Below, one piece after another: positions 41,310 through 50,212 of a stretch of 64,000 nt of DNA. Numbering within the stretch: the first letter of the stretch is position 1; each line of letters begins with the position of its first letter. Origin of the DNA: Enterobacter cloacae (GTDB taxonomy: Bacteria; Pseudomonadota; Gammaproteobacteria; Enterobacterales; Enterobacteriaceae); the NCBI RefSeq assembly GCF_013375935.1, contig NZ_CP056117.1:372001-436000 (forward strand), written 5' to 3'. Under the pieces are notes generated by a model, which saw only the letters and a list, made by a program, of their open reading frames with translations, had not been told where the DNA came from and did not search any database. Position numbers and translations under genes: made by a program.

Positions 41310-42925
41310 CCCAGGTTAACGACGTTCGCGACGCCCACGTTGAGCCAGCGCCCGCACCGACGGTTTCCCCCTGGCAGCCGCTGAGCCAGCCGGTGTTCCG
41401 CATGCTGTGGATCGCCACGGTGGTCTCTAACGTCGGCTCATGGATGAGCGACGTCGGCGTCAACTGGAGCATGCTGACCCTGAGCGCCGATCCGCTGAAT
41501 ATCGCGCTGGTGCAGGCGGCCAGCAGCCTGCCGATGTTCCTCTTCGCCCTGCCCTCCGGGGTGATGGCGGACATCGTCGACCGGCGAAAATACCTGCTCT
41601 TCTCCCAGCTGTGGGTGTTTATTGCTGCCGCCGGGCTGACGGTGCTCTCCTTCACCGGACACGTTACCCCCGCGGTTCTGCTGGTGGCGACGTTCCTGCT
41701 GAGCGTGGGGGCAGCGATGAGCTCGCCGCCGTTTCAGGCGGTGGTGCCCGACCTGGTGAGCAAGCCGGAGCTGGGTGCCGCCGTGGCGCTCAACTCCCTT
41801 GGGGTGAACATCAGCCGGGCGATTGGCCCGGCGCTGGGCGGCTTCCTGCTGTCGCTCGCCGGGCCGTGGATGGTGTTTGCCCTGAACGCGCTCTCCGTGG
41901 TCGGCGTGGCGTGGGTGCTGTGGCGCTGGCGTCCGGCGCCGTCCGTGCAGCGCCTGCCGCCGGAGCACTTCTTCTCGGCGGTGCGCTCCGGGATTCGCTA
42001 CGTGCACGCCGCGCCGGTGCTGCGCAACGTGCTGGTGCGCACGGTGGCTTTCTTCGTTTTCGGCAGCGCGGGCTGGGCACTGCTGCCGCTGGTGGCGCGC
42101 CGCGAGCTGGGCTTAGGCCCGGCGGGCTACGGCGTGATGCTGGCGTGTATTGGCCTGGGGGCGATTGCCGGGGCGATCCTGCTGCCGCGCCTGCGCCAGC
42201 GGCTGAACGCCGACCGCCTGATGGTGGCCGCCAGCCTGACGTTTGCCCTCACCATGCTGGCGCTGGCGTTCGTGCGCCACTTCTGGCTGCTCAACCTGTT
42301 TGAGTTTTTCACCGGCTTCGCGTGGATTGCGGTGCTCTCCACCCTCAACCTCGGCGCGCAGCGCAGCGCCGCCCGCTGGGTGAAGGCCCGCGCGCTGGCG
42401 GTGTACCTGACGGTGTTTTTCGGCTCGATGACCGCAGGCAGCGCCATCTGGGGACAGATCGCGTCGCAGTTCGGCACCCCGACCTCGCTGGTGGTCGCCA
42501 CGCTGGGGATGGCGCTGGCAAGCGCGACGGCGTTCCGCTGGAAGCTGGAGAAAGATCCTGATTTAAATCTCGACCTCAGCGGCCAGCCCCTGGACGGCGT
42601 GGAGATCGACCTGCCGAACGAGCGCGGCCCGGTGCTGGTGTCGCACGAGTACATCATCGACCCGCACAACGCGAAAGCGTTTTTGCAGGCGGTGCACGAG
42701 CTGCGCCGGGTGCGCCGCCGCGCCGGGGCGATGAGCTGGGCGGTGTACGAGGATATTGAGCGCCCCGGACTGTTTATCGAGACCTTCCTGATGGGCTCGT
42801 GGATTGAGCATCTGCGCCAGCAGGAACGCCACACCATGAATGACCTCCTGCTGCAGAGCCGCGTTCTGGCTTTTCATCAGGGCACAACATCACCGGCTAT
42901 TCGCTACCTGGTCGCGCCGGTATAA
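41306..42925 (+). CDS. MFS_3-type (EntS-like) transporter
   Basis: This 539-residue major facilitator has twelve predicted helices (FRMLWIATVVSNVGSWMSDV at the start; PSGVMADIVDRRKYLLFSQL as the loop-2 motif). A C-terminal soluble domain of about 100 residues (VLVSHEYIIDPHNAKAFLQA VHELRRVRRR ... MGSWIEHLRQQERHTMNDL) is characteristic of the MFS_3/enterobactin-exporter-like family. It probably exports a product or substrate of the operon. The start overlaps the doxX stop (ATGA). Confidence 0.86.
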   Translation: MTQVNDVRDAHVEPAPAPTVSPWQPLSQPVFRMLWIATVVSNVGSWMSDVGVNWSMLTLSADPLNIALVQAASSLPMFLFALPSGVMADIVDRRKYLLFSQLWVFIAAAGLTVLSFTGHVTPAVLLVATFLLSVGAAMSSPPFQAVVPDLVSKPELGAAVALNSLGVNISRAIGPALGGFLLSLAGPWMVFALNALSVVGVAWVLWRWRPAPSVQRLPPEHFFSAVRSGIRYVHAAPVLRNVLVRTVAFFVFGSAGWALLPLVARRELGLGPAGYGVMLACIGLGAIAGAILLPRLRQRLNADRLMVAASLTFALTMLALAFVRHFWLLNLFEFFTGFAWIAVLSTLNLGAQRSAARWVKARALAVYLTVFFGSMTAGSAIWGQIASQFGTPTSLVVATLGMALASATAFRWKLEKDPDLNLDLSGQPLDGVEIDLPNERGPVLVSHEYIIDPHNAKAFLQAVHELRRVRRRAGAMSWAVYEDIERPGLFIETFLMGSWIEHLRQQERHTMNDLLLQSRVLAFHQGTTSPAIRYLVAPV

Positions 42926-42955
42926 CCATAACCATCACCTGTACAGGAACACACT

Positions 42956-43777
42956 ATGGCAACGTTTAAGGCAAAAGACGGCACGCAGATTTACTACAAA
43001 GATTGCGGCGCGGGCAAACCGGTTCTCTTCAGCCACGGCTGGCCGCTGGACGGCGACATGTGGGACAGCCAGCTGAACTACCTGGCCGAGCGCGGCTTCC
43101 GCGCCATCGCCTTTGACCGTCGCGGCTTTGGCCGCTCGGATCAGCCGTGGAACGGCTACGACTACGACACCTTTGCGTCCGACATTAACGACCTGATTAC
43201 TACCCTGGACCTGCAGGAGGTGACGCTGGTGGGCTTCTCCATGGGCGGCGGCGACGTGACCCGCTACATCAACAACTACGGCAGCGCGCGCGTGGCCGGT
43301 CTGGCGCTGCTGGGCGCGGTGACGCCGATCTTCGGTAAATCCGACTCCTTCCCGCAGGGTGTGGATCAGAGCGTGTTCGACGGCATTCGCGACGGCCTGC
43401 GTAAAGATCGCGCCCAGTTCATCAGCGACTTCGCCACGCCGTTCTACGGCACCAACGCCGGGCAGACCGTCTCTGCCGGTGCGCTGACCCAGACGCTGAA
43501 CATCGCCCTGCTGGCGTCGCTGAAGGGCACCATCGACTGCGTGACCGCCTTCGCCGAAACCGACTTCCGCCCGGATATGGCGAAAATCGACGTGCCGACG
43601 CTGGTCATTCACGGCAGCAACGACCAGATCGTGCCGTTTGAAAGCACCGGCAAGCTGGCGGCGGAGATGATCAAAAACGCCACGCTGAAGGTGTACGACA
43701 ACGCGCCGCACGGCTTCGCGCTGACCCACCAGGATCAGCTCAACGAAGATCTGCTGGCGTTTGTGAAGTCGCTGTAA
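42956..43777 (+). CDS. Alpha/beta hydrolase, non-haem chloroperoxidase-like
   Basis: This is a 273-residue alpha/beta hydrolase with complete triad: nucleophile S95 (LVGFSMGGGD), acid D223 (HGSNDQIVP) and base H252 (APHGFALTH). The oxyanion region is SHGWPLDGDMW. It closely resembles cofactor-free bacterial chloroperoxidase/esterase enzymes. It is the last gene of the amidohydrolase operon, 30 bases after the MFS gene, and a perfect 10-bp hairpin follows at 43786-43809. Confidence 0.9.
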   Translation: MATFKAKDGTQIYYKDCGAGKPVLFSHGWPLDGDMWDSQLNYLAERGFRAIAFDRRGFGRSDQPWNGYDYDTFASDINDLITTLDLQEVTLVGFSMGGGDVTRYINNYGSARVAGLALLGAVTPIFGKSDSFPQGVDQSVFDGIRDGLRKDRAQFISDFATPFYGTNAGQTVSAGALTQTLNIALLASLKGTIDCVTAFAETDFRPDMAKIDVPTLVIHGSNDQIVPFESTGKLAAEMIKNATLKVYDNAPHGFALTHQDQLNEDLLAFVKSL

Positions 43778-43785
43778 TGTCCCGG

Positions 43786-43809
43786 GGCTGACGCCAGCAG
43801 GCGTCAGCC
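43786..43809. terminator. Hairpin after the hydrolase gene
   Basis: GGCTGACGCC (43786-43795) pairs perfectly with GGCGTCAGCC (43800-43809) around AGCA. No T run follows, so termination strength is uncertain. Confidence 0.5.
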
Positions 43810-43854
43810 TGAATATGCGCTTCCCGGCATACTAAATTTGAGCGTAGAACTCCC

Positions 43855-43893
43855 TCTCCCTTGTGACTAGTATTCCTTCATTTCAAAGGGAGA
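43855..43893 (+). promoter_or_regulatory. Possible leader hairpin over a ribosome site
   Basis: TCTCCCTT (43855-43862) is the exact complement of AAGGGAGA (43886-43893), which is the ribosome site of the membrane gene at 43903. Pairing would hide it; the loop is 23 bases, so the structure may be weak. Confidence 0.3.
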
Positions 43894-43902
43894 CTACATA
43901 AG

Positions 43903-45144
43903 ATGAATATCCAGTTTCATAAGCGGCTAACCCGAAAGTTTATCTTCGCTATTTTAACATCCTCTTCATTTGTCACAGCCTGTACATTTAGCGTTATATG
44001 GTTCTATCTTGCGAATATTGACCGGCTTGATATTTTATACGATGCGTTGAGCGTGAGTAGCGCAGTAGGAATCATATTTGGATTTACCCTTGTATCACTA
44101 ATTGGCTTCAGCCTTGTCATTTTTATCTCATCATTCCTTGCTTACTTAATTTACACCGCACATGAGAAAGAGTTTGTTAAATACGAAGGTTTGACACATA
44201 GTTTTACCTCAGTCTGTTTTGGTAATAGCTTTGTGATGTGCGTTGTGCTTATCGGAGCGTTTTGCTTACAATTTTTTCTGGATATAAATGGTTTTATCGT
44301 TCTTGCCTTAGCGGTAGCCATAATACTGGCCGCATCGTATGGCTTATGCTACAAGCTTATGTTCAACGTGCAGTCATATAAGGATGTTGATAATACGCGT
44401 GATGTAAAATATTTGCAGAAAAACGCCGTCAGGAACTGGCTGCCTCTGTTATTGATTGCCCCTGCTTTTACACAAATCTTCCCACTCATTTTTATCGCGG
44501 GCCAGCTAGATTTTAACGAAGAAAGTAATACATTATTACAGGTTATCATTTTTCTTGCGCTCTCGGTCGCGATGATTATTGTGGGCATTTTTCCCGGAAT
44601 GATCCTGATAAACGAGAAGAAAAACAAAAGTATATTGCAAATAATCATTTATACACTAATCATTATTCCTGTCAGCATGCTTGTCCTGACAATGATTTTC
44701 CGCCCCACCCCCAATATGATCATTAACATGACCATGAACCTTTCCGGCATAAGCGACTGGCGCACGCATCAATATTACATAGATACTCATACTCACCCGC
44801 CAGCGATGTTTGATGGTTTAACATGGAACACACGTTACTATAAAGATATCCCTTCGAGATTCTTTATCACCGGCGTAAACATTTTCTCGCTTGGAAATAT
44901 TCAGCTTATTTGCCCTACACAAATCAATCATGCCAGATCGCTGAGCCTGAAAACTACGCCAGAGAAATTTGACGAATATGACCTTCGCATAAAACGATTA
45001 AAAAACACCGCTATGAAATGTATCCCGTTTAAGAAGGATGAGATACACCAATGGGATTCGCCTATAGCTGAGCCTGTTTATTTTCAGAAAATAAAATCTA
45101 CCGATGACAGCCTTTTATTAAATTTGCTTCATGATATCAAGTAG
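43903..45144 (+). CDS. AT-rich polytopic membrane protein, unknown
   Basis: This 413-residue protein has about eight hydrophobic segments in the first 280 residues (FIFAILTSSSFVTACTFSVI; VGIIFGFTLVSLIGFSLVIF; IIIYTLIIIPVSMLVLTMIF), then a 130-residue hydrophilic, probably extracytoplasmic, C-terminal domain (SDWRTHQYYIDTHTHPPAMF ... LSLKTTPEKFDEYDLRIK). I do not recognise a family. Base composition is strikingly AT-rich compared with flanking genes, so horizontal acquisition is likely. AAGGGAGA is the ribosome site. It stands alone between a terminator-like hairpin and a convergent transporter gene. Confidence 0.75.
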   Translation: MNIQFHKRLTRKFIFAILTSSSFVTACTFSVIWFYLANIDRLDILYDALSVSSAVGIIFGFTLVSLIGFSLVIFISSFLAYLIYTAHEKEFVKYEGLTHSFTSVCFGNSFVMCVVLIGAFCLQFFLDINGFIVLALAVAIILAASYGLCYKLMFNVQSYKDVDNTRDVKYLQKNAVRNWLPLLLIAPAFTQIFPLIFIAGQLDFNEESNTLLQVIIFLALSVAMIIVGIFPGMILINEKKNKSILQIIIYTLIIIPVSMLVLTMIFRPTPNMIINMTMNLSGISDWRTHQYYIDTHTHPPAMFDGLTWNTRYYKDIPSRFFITGVNIFSLGNIQLICPTQINHARSLSLKTTPEKFDEYDLRIKRLKNTAMKCIPFKKDEIHQWDSPIAEPVYFQKIKSTDDSLLLNLLHDIK

Positions 45145-45151
45145 CTTGTTA

Positions 45152-45173
45152 AGAAACGCCCGCAGCGCGGGCG
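45152..45173 (-). terminator. Terminator for the GPH transporter gene
   Basis: On the minus strand CGCCCGC-GCT-GCGGGCG (45173-45157) is followed by TTTCTT, just past the transporter stop at 45182. It may also stop the convergent plus-strand gene. Confidence 0.6.
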
Positions 45174-45181
45174 CTACTTAA

Positions 45182-46576
45182 TCAATTCACCGTAAGCGTA
45201 GGCTCATGCTTCTGCCCAGGCTGACCGCGTTGCACAACGCCGTGCTCGCGCTCCGCCAGCAGCCGACAAATCTCCGCATGCCTCTCCTCGGTAAAGGTGA
45301 AGCGCGACATAAACCCCATGCGGATCAGCGACCCAATCGCCGGCAGCAGGCAGATCCCGAAGAACAGCCCCGACAGCACGCCTTCGCTCTGGATCTGCGC
45401 CTGCGGCACGTAGCCAATCATCGTCAGAAACACGCCGATGAGCCCACCGCCTACCGCCACCGACATCTTGCCGGTAAAGGTCTGCCCGGAGAAGGTGATC
45501 GCCGCGCAGCGCTTGTGGGTGTGGTACTCCGCGTACTCAATGGTGTCGGCAATCATCGACGAGGTAAGGATGTTGGTCATCATCACGAACAGCGTGCTCA
45601 GGCCGAGCAGAATAAACAGCATCGTCACCTGCTGATAGCCGATGATCCACATCACCACGCGCACCGCCACGTCCAGCCCGCAGAGGATCATAAACAGCTT
45701 CCGCTTCTGCATCCGGCGCGTCAGCATCGGGGCCACCAGACACAGCACCGCCGCCACAATCCCCATCACGCCAATCGCCATCTGCAGGCTGCCGTCGCCC
45801 AGGTTGTTGATAAAGAAGTAGATATAGAGACCACCCGCCACGTTGTGGAACACGCAGAAAAAGAACGACAGCAGCACAATAAACAGCGGCTTGTTCTGGC
45901 GCAGGTTGTGGAAGGTGTCGCGGATGGTTACCTTTTCCGGGCTCGGCGGCACGCGCTCTTTGATCTGCATAAAGCCGTTGAGCATCAGCGGCAGGCCCAC
46001 CAGCATCATCACCAGCGCCGCCATAAAGTAGCCTTTATCGTTGCTGTACTGGGCGAAGAACGCCGCCAGCTTCGGGAAGAAGATGTTGGCGCAGGCAATC
46101 CCCGCGTTCACCCCGAGCATCGCCGCCGTTACCGCGCGGGTGCGCTGCCCGGAGTCGTTGGTCATCACCGACGACATCGACCAGAACGGGATATCGGAGA
46201 TGGCGTACAGCGCCCCCCACAGGATGTAGGTCACCCCGGCGTAGAGGATTTTGGTGGTCATGTCCGCTTCGATTTTATAGAACGACAGCAGCGTGACGCC
46301 GGTGATCAGCAGCGGGGCGATCAGCAAAAAGTGGCGAAACTTGCCGAACCGGCTGTTAATGGTGTCCATAATGCTGGCAAACAGTGGATCGTGAACCGCG
46401 TCCCACGCGCGGGCAATCAGGAAGATGGTGCTCGCCGCCAGCGCCGAGATCCCCAGCACGTCGGTGTAAAAATAGTTAATAAACGAACCCACTAAACCAA
46501 AGCTAAAACACTGGCCTAATCCATAGCCGAAATAAGACCACAGCTCGCGAGACGGTATTTTCATTGTCGTTGCCAT
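45182..46576 (-). CDS. Glycoside-pentoside-hexuronide:cation symporter
   Basis: This 464-residue twelve-helix transporter of the GPH (MelB/YicJ) family has LWSYFGYGLGQCFSFGLVGS FINYFYTDVLG, the cation motif WDAVHDPLFASIMDTINSRF GKFRHFLL, and IADTIEYAEYHTHKRCAAIT FSGQTFTGK in the second half. It imports a glycoside or oligosaccharide with a cation. It lies 50 bases downstream of a GH5-type hydrolase gene and shares its operon; a LacI-type regulator is divergent. Confidence 0.9.
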   Translation of the reverse strand: MATTMKIPSRELWSYFGYGLGQCFSFGLVGSFINYFYTDVLGISALAASTIFLIARAWDAVHDPLFASIMDTINSRFGKFRHFLLIAPLLITGVTLLSFYKIEADMTTKILYAGVTYILWGALYAISDIPFWSMSSVMTNDSGQRTRAVTAAMLGVNAGIACANIFFPKLAAFFAQYSNDKGYFMAALVMMLVGLPLMLNGFMQIKERVPPSPEKVTIRDTFHNLRQNKPLFIVLLSFFFCVFHNVAGGLYIYFFINNLGDGSLQMAIGVMGIVAAVLCLVAPMLTRRMQKRKLFMILCGLDVAVRVVMWIIGYQQVTMLFILLGLSTLFVMMTNILTSSMIADTIEYAEYHTHKRCAAITFSGQTFTGKMSVAVGGGLIGVFLTMIGYVPQAQIQSEGVLSGLFFGICLLPAIGSLIRMGFMSRFTFTEERHAEICRLLAEREHGVVQRGQPGQKHEPTLTVN

Positions 46577-46626
46577 TGATATATGCCTGCCTGGTTGCCC
46601 GGCGGTGGACCGCCGGGTCGATATTA

Positions 46627-47715
46627 TTAGCCTTGTGCCTGCGGGGCGATCTTGCGCAGCTGCTGCATCAGAGCGATTTCACGGCGCGAGAACGGAATGC
46701 CGTTCTCCTCGAACACGTCGTGGAACCAGAGGCGGCAGTAGTCTGTGGACTCCTTCATCACCACCGGCCACGGCAGCCACGTCTGGGTTTTGCCGCGCAC
46801 CAGCCCCCACTGGTACGGCGCGACCTTCGCCGCGTACATCAGCGGAAGCTGCTCCTCGATAGTGCTGCCCACGTGGCGCGCCAGCCATTCGGTGCAGAAC
46901 AGCGGTCGACCGAGCTGTTGCAGCTGCTGGATAATCGCCGTCATGCGGCCGGTGTGGGTGTAGGCGTGGAAGCTCACCACGTCCGAGAGCGCCAGTGCGG
47001 TCTGGTCCAGCGGATGCTGGAAGAACGTCTCACCCTCCTCCTCCGGCGGCAGGCGCCACGCGCAGACGGTGAGCGGCTGGGTCTGGTCTTCTTCACGCAC
47101 CCACTGGAACGCCAGCTTCATCAGTTCGTGCGCGCAGGTCTCCAGCTTCGCGTCGTACTGCACCTCCTGCGTGCCGGTCGCGAAAATGCCGCGGTTGCCC
47201 GGCTCGTTATAGAGATCCCACAGCAGCACGCGCTTATCGTCGCGGAACTGGCGAACAACGTCGCGGATATAACGCTCAATCTGGGGCCAGCAGTCCGGAT
47301 CGCACACCTTATCGCGCCCCGGGCTCGCCGCCGCCTGGCTGTTGTGCTTGCCCGGCACGGGCGGCTTTTGCGGGCCGAGGTAGGGCTCGTCGCCGGAGAA
47401 GCCGCAGTCGTCCATCAGGGTCAGCATGGTGCTGAAGCCGCGACCATCGGCAATCGTCAAAAAGCGGTCGATGCGCGCCTTCAGCCCGTCGCGGTCGTGC
47501 TCCCAGACGATAAACGGCAGGTTGATGCGCAGGGTGTTGTAGCCCGCCTCCGCCGCCCAGCCCAGCTCGCGCTCGATGGTTGCGGCATCGAAGGTCTCTG
47601 CCTGCCAGATATCGGTCCAGTTCACCGCCGTCGACGGCAGATAGTTAAACCCGCACAGCCAGCCTTTTTGCTCATACCACGCCTGTGCCTGCTCCCTGCT
47701 CCACTGCTCTTTCAT
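46627..47715 (-). CDS. Glycoside hydrolase, GH5-like (cellulase/mannanase fold)
   Basis: This is a 362-residue cytoplasmic (no signal peptide) TIM-barrel glycosidase. The retaining acid/base Glu is E171 ([11 protein letters not shown]) and the nucleophile E276 ([14 protein letters not shown]). It begins [20 protein letters not shown] and has [20 protein letters not shown]. Intracellular location and pairing with a GPH transporter suggest it hydrolyses a small imported glycoside, not polymer. ATG 47715 has AGAGGA upstream. Confidence 0.83.
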   Translation of the reverse strand: MKEQWSREQAQAWYEQKGWLCGFNYLPSTAVNWTDIWQAETFDAATIERELGWAAEAGYNTLRINLPFIVWEHDRDGLKARIDRFLTIADGRGFSTMLTLMDDCGFSGDEPYLGPQKPPVPGKHNSQAAASPGRDKVCDPDCWPQIERYIRDVVRQFRDDKRVLLWDLYNEPGNRGIFATGTQEVQYDAKLETCAHELMKLAFQWVREEDQTQPLTVCAWRLPPEEEGETFFQHPLDQTALALSDVVSFHAYTHTGRMTAIIQQLQQLGRPLFCTEWLARHVGSTIEEQLPLMYAAKVAPYQWGLVRGKTQTWLPWPVVMKESTDYCRLWFHDVFEENGIPFSRREIALMQQLRKIAPQAQG

Positions 47716-47743
47716 TACGCGTCCTCTCACTGATAAAGTTTAG

Positions 47744-47757
47744 CTAATAAATATTAG
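47744..47757. promoter_or_regulatory. CTAAT-N4-ATTAG palindrome, candidate LacI operator
   Basis: CTAATAAATATTAG lies 29 bases upstream of the hydrolase start in the divergent region shared with the lacI-type gene. The palindrome size suits a LacI-family site; the assignment is inference. Confidence 0.4.
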
Positions 47758-47900
47758 TTGCAGGATAAATGCGCAAATCACGGCGTTGAGAAAAGCGACG
47801 GCACTCACAAAGTTCACGCTTCGATGAATGAGAAACGTGATCGACGGCGCTAAAGCGTGCGGTTAGGGTATGATGCGAAGTCGCGAAAGGGAGAGGACGG

Positions 47901-48908
47901 ATGAAGCGAAAAACGAAGGTAACGATGAACGATATTGCGCGGGCGGCAGGGGTATCGCAGGCGACGGTATCGCTGGTGCTTAACCAGTCCCGCAACATCA
48001 AGCTCAGCGACGACACCCGCCAGCGGGTGATTGGCGTCGCCACCGAGCTCGGCTACGACCGCCTCCCCGCCGTTCACGCCCCGCGCAACCAGGAAGAGAT
48101 CGCCCTGCTGGTGAGCTCCATGCAGAGCTTCGACCCGTTTATCGACGCCATCAGCCAGGCGCGGGAAGCCGCGTGGCGCAACGAGACGTTGCTCACCGTC
48201 TACGACTACGGCGACGACATCGAGCTGGCGCTGAACATCATCCGCCAGCTGGAGAAGCGCAACTGCATCGGGATTATTCTCGCCTCTCCGGTCACCACGC
48301 TGGTCGACATGACGGCATTCCAGAACTGCACCCGCATCCCGCTGGTGCTGCTCAACCAGCGTGACCCCGGCTCGCCGCTGCTGCCGTCGTTTATCCCGGA
48401 CGACTACGCCAACGCCTTCCAGGTGACTAAACACCTTCTCGCCTGCGGGGCCACGCGCATCGCCCACATCACTGGCGAAAGCTGGATGGAGGCCTCGCGC
48501 CAGCGTCTGGCAGGCTACCAGGCGGCATTACAGCAAGCCGGACTCGCGTGCGACGATAGACTGGTGCGCCAGACCAACTGGCAGTTCAGCGAGTCCTTTA
48601 CCGCCACCACCTCCCTGCTGGAACTGGCCGAGCGCCCGGACGCCATCTTCTGCGCCAGCGACTGGCTGGCGATTGGCTGCTATCAGGCGCTGGCGGTGAA
48701 CGGCGTGCGCATCCCGCAGGACATGCTGCTGGCGGGCTACGACGACCAGAAGATTTCCGAGCAGCTCACCCCGCCGCTAACCAGTATCCAGCTGCCCTAC
48801 AGCGAGCTGGGACGGCTGGCGGTGGAGTACCTGTGCAATCAGGAAGATGCCGCCACGCACGTGACGCTGGCGGGCAGGCTGAAGGTACGCGCCTCAAGCC
48901 TCGTCTGA
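47901..48908 (+). CDS. LacI family transcriptional regulator
   Basis: This is a 335-residue repressor with an N-terminal LacI HTH and hinge ([30 protein letters not shown]) and a periplasmic-binding-protein-like sensor domain ([65 protein letters not shown]). GGAGAGG is the ribosome site. Divergent from the GH5/GPH pair, which it probably represses until the sugar is present. Its 3' end overlaps the convergent fosA gene by 15 bases. Confidence 0.9.
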   Translation: MKRKTKVTMNDIARAAGVSQATVSLVLNQSRNIKLSDDTRQRVIGVATELGYDRLPAVHAPRNQEEIALLVSSMQSFDPFIDAISQAREAAWRNETLLTVYDYGDDIELALNIIRQLEKRNCIGIILASPVTTLVDMTAFQNCTRIPLVLLNQRDPGSPLLPSFIPDDYANAFQVTKHLLACGATRIAHITGESWMEASRQRLAGYQAALQQAGLACDDRLVRQTNWQFSESFTATTSLLELAERPDAIFCASDWLAIGCYQALAVNGVRIPQDMLLAGYDDQKISEQLTPPLTSIQLPYSELGRLAVEYLCNQEDAATHVTLAGRLKVRASSLV

Positions 48909-49319
48909 GGTAAACACCATGCCCGCGTAGGGCTTCTCGCGACACGCCGCCAGCCGCGCGGCGAGGCTGCCCACGTGCAGCTCCAGCTTGTGCCCGTCCG
49001 GGTCGAGAAAGTAGAACGACGCCCCCTCGCTTTTGTTCTGCTTCCAGACGGTGACGCCCGCCTGCTCGAGCCTTTGCGAGTACGGTTCGAAATCCTCTTC
49101 CGCCACGGTAAACGCGTAGTGGGTGTAGTCGCTCTCCTGCGGCGGCACGTACTGGCGCGCCTCGTCGTACGACAGGCAGACCCACAGATCGCCGCAGGTG
49201 AGATAGGCCCCGGTATTCCAGCGGGCGTGCAGCGCAAGCCCCAGCAGCTCGTGCCAGAAGGTGACGCTTTTTTGCAGGTCGCTGACCGCGAGGGTCAGGT
49301 GGTTGAGAGATTGCAGCAT
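48894..49319 (-). CDS. fosA: Fosfomycin glutathione transferase, FosA2-type
   Basis: This is a 141-residue VOC-fold metalloenzyme that conjugates glutathione to fosfomycin, giving intrinsic resistance. Metal ligands are in place: H7 ([10 protein letters not shown]), H67 (DYTHYAF) and E113 ([10 protein letters not shown]). The potassium-loop motif KSEGAS (96-101) and [19 protein letters not shown] are typical. The C-terminus [16 protein letters not shown] matches chromosomal FosA2 of the E. cloacae complex. It overlaps convergent lacI by 15 bases, with no insertion sequence nearby, so it is a chromosomal, not mobile, copy. Confidence 0.93.
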   Translation of the reverse strand: MLQSLNHLTLAVSDLQKSVTFWHELLGLALHARWNTGAYLTCGDLWVCLSYDEARQYVPPQESDYTHYAFTVAEEDFEPYSQRLEQAGVTVWKQNKSEGASFYFLDPDGHKLELHVGSLAARLAACREKPYAGMVFTSDEA

Positions 49320-49504
49320 GACGTGCCCCGCATGACTGAAATTTAGTTAATTGATCTTACCTCTACAGAGCCTTTTCAAAACCATTTCGGAGTAATTTGC
49401 ATTAAGTAAACTCCATATTTAGCCCCCCCTATAATTGACAGCAGTAGATGCAGAGGATCTTGTTATATGATACTCGCTATCATACACCTCGGACATATAA
49501 CCAA

Positions 49505-50056
49505 ATGAAAAAAATCATAAAATACCGTTTGAGTAATCTTCAGACATTCATAATTTCTTTTTTCTTAATAATTATCGGTTGTAGTATAACGCGGTATACC
49601 AGCCTTGAAACCGCATGGCTTTTTTTGTTGGGTGGGCTTTTTTTAGCATTTATATCACTTCTGGAAAGCAAGCGTCTTTCGCGCGTTGAAAAAGGGGTTT
49701 CGCTCATTTTCTTTGGGATTTTCATGGGATTAGGAATCCCCGAACTGTTCCAAAAAAACTATAAAGACTTAATGACCCCTGATTTCGACGAGAACCTTGC
49801 TATATTTACTCAAATGGCTTTTTTTGTTTGTGCCGGAGCCGGAGGAGGTGTACTCGCCAACCATGCTGAGAATATTAAGACGGTCGACGTCACACCAAAT
49901 ACGCAAAATGGAAATGTTGATACAGCATTAAACTGTATAAAAACATTGCAAGTAGAAGCCATATCACAGCGTAAAAAGATAGAGCAGTTAAGGTTAGTTA
50001 TAATCGTAGCTGTAGGCTTGGGTTTGGCAAACCTTATCGTAACCATTTTAAAGTAG
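49505..50056 (+). CDS. Small AT-rich membrane protein, unknown
   Basis: This 183-residue protein is read from MKKIIKYRLSNLQTFIISFF. It has four or five hydrophobic segments (FIISFFLIIIGCSITRY; TAWLFLLGGLFLAFISLL; GVSLIFFGIFMGLGIPELF; a short one at ~105; C-terminal LRLVIIVAVGLGLANLIVTI) and a central polar region rich in Asn/Thr. No family is recognised. AT-rich composition points to acquisition. An in-frame ATG at 49448 would add 19 residues; neither start has a good ribosome site, so the N-terminus is uncertain. Confidence 0.6.
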   Translation: MKKIIKYRLSNLQTFIISFFLIIIGCSITRYTSLETAWLFLLGGLFLAFISLLESKRLSRVEKGVSLIFFGIFMGLGIPELFQKNYKDLMTPDFDENLAIFTQMAFFVCAGAGGGVLANHAENIKTVDVTPNTQNGNVDTALNCIKTLQVEAISQRKKIEQLRLVIIVAVGLGLANLIVTILK

Positions 50057-50102
50057 AGAAGGATGCAATTGAATTGTTCAATAATTATGATACTGTAGTT
50101 CT

Positions 50103-50156
50103 ATGAACATAAACCACGCCGTGCTCACCGTAAACCGCTGGTGGCTGCCTTCTTAA
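50103..50156 (+). CDS. trpS2 leader peptide with tandem Trp codons
   Basis: This 17-codon ORF reads MNINHAVLTVNRWWLPS, with TGG TGG at 50139-50144 three codons before the TAA-preceding Ser, very like the E. coli trp leader (WW followed by RTS-stop). It lies 100 bases upstream of a tryptophanyl-tRNA synthetase gene and within the 5' arm of an attenuator-like set of hairpins. Ribosome stalling at the Trp codons would cover segment 1 (GCTGCC 50144-50149). The weak point is the poor ribosome site upstream of ATG 50103. Confidence 0.75.
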   Translation: MNINHAVLTVNRWWLPS

Positions 50157-50212
50157 AGGCGGCACGGAGTAGTTTTTTCCATTTTCAGATAGCCGCCGAA
50201 AGGCGGCTTTCT
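50144..50212 (+). promoter_or_regulatory. Transcription attenuator of trpS2
   Basis: Four segments can pair alternatively: 1 GCTGCC (50144-50149), 2 GGCGGC (50158-50163), 3 GCCGCC (50192-50197), 4 GGCGGC (50202-50207). Pair 1:2 allows 3:4, which makes AGCCGCC-GAAA-GGCGGCT followed by TTCT, a terminator; pair 2:3 prevents it. Segment 1 overlaps the second Trp codon of the leader peptide, so stalling for charged tRNA-Trp would favour 2:3 and read-through. A T6 run at 50173-50178 follows segment 2. All is read from sequence; function is inference. Confidence 0.7.

Noticed and set aside
45206-46495. A 429-codon plus-strand frame opposite the GPH transporter
   Set aside because: The product is an implausible His/Gln/Arg-rich sequence; the transporter on the other strand has full family motifs.
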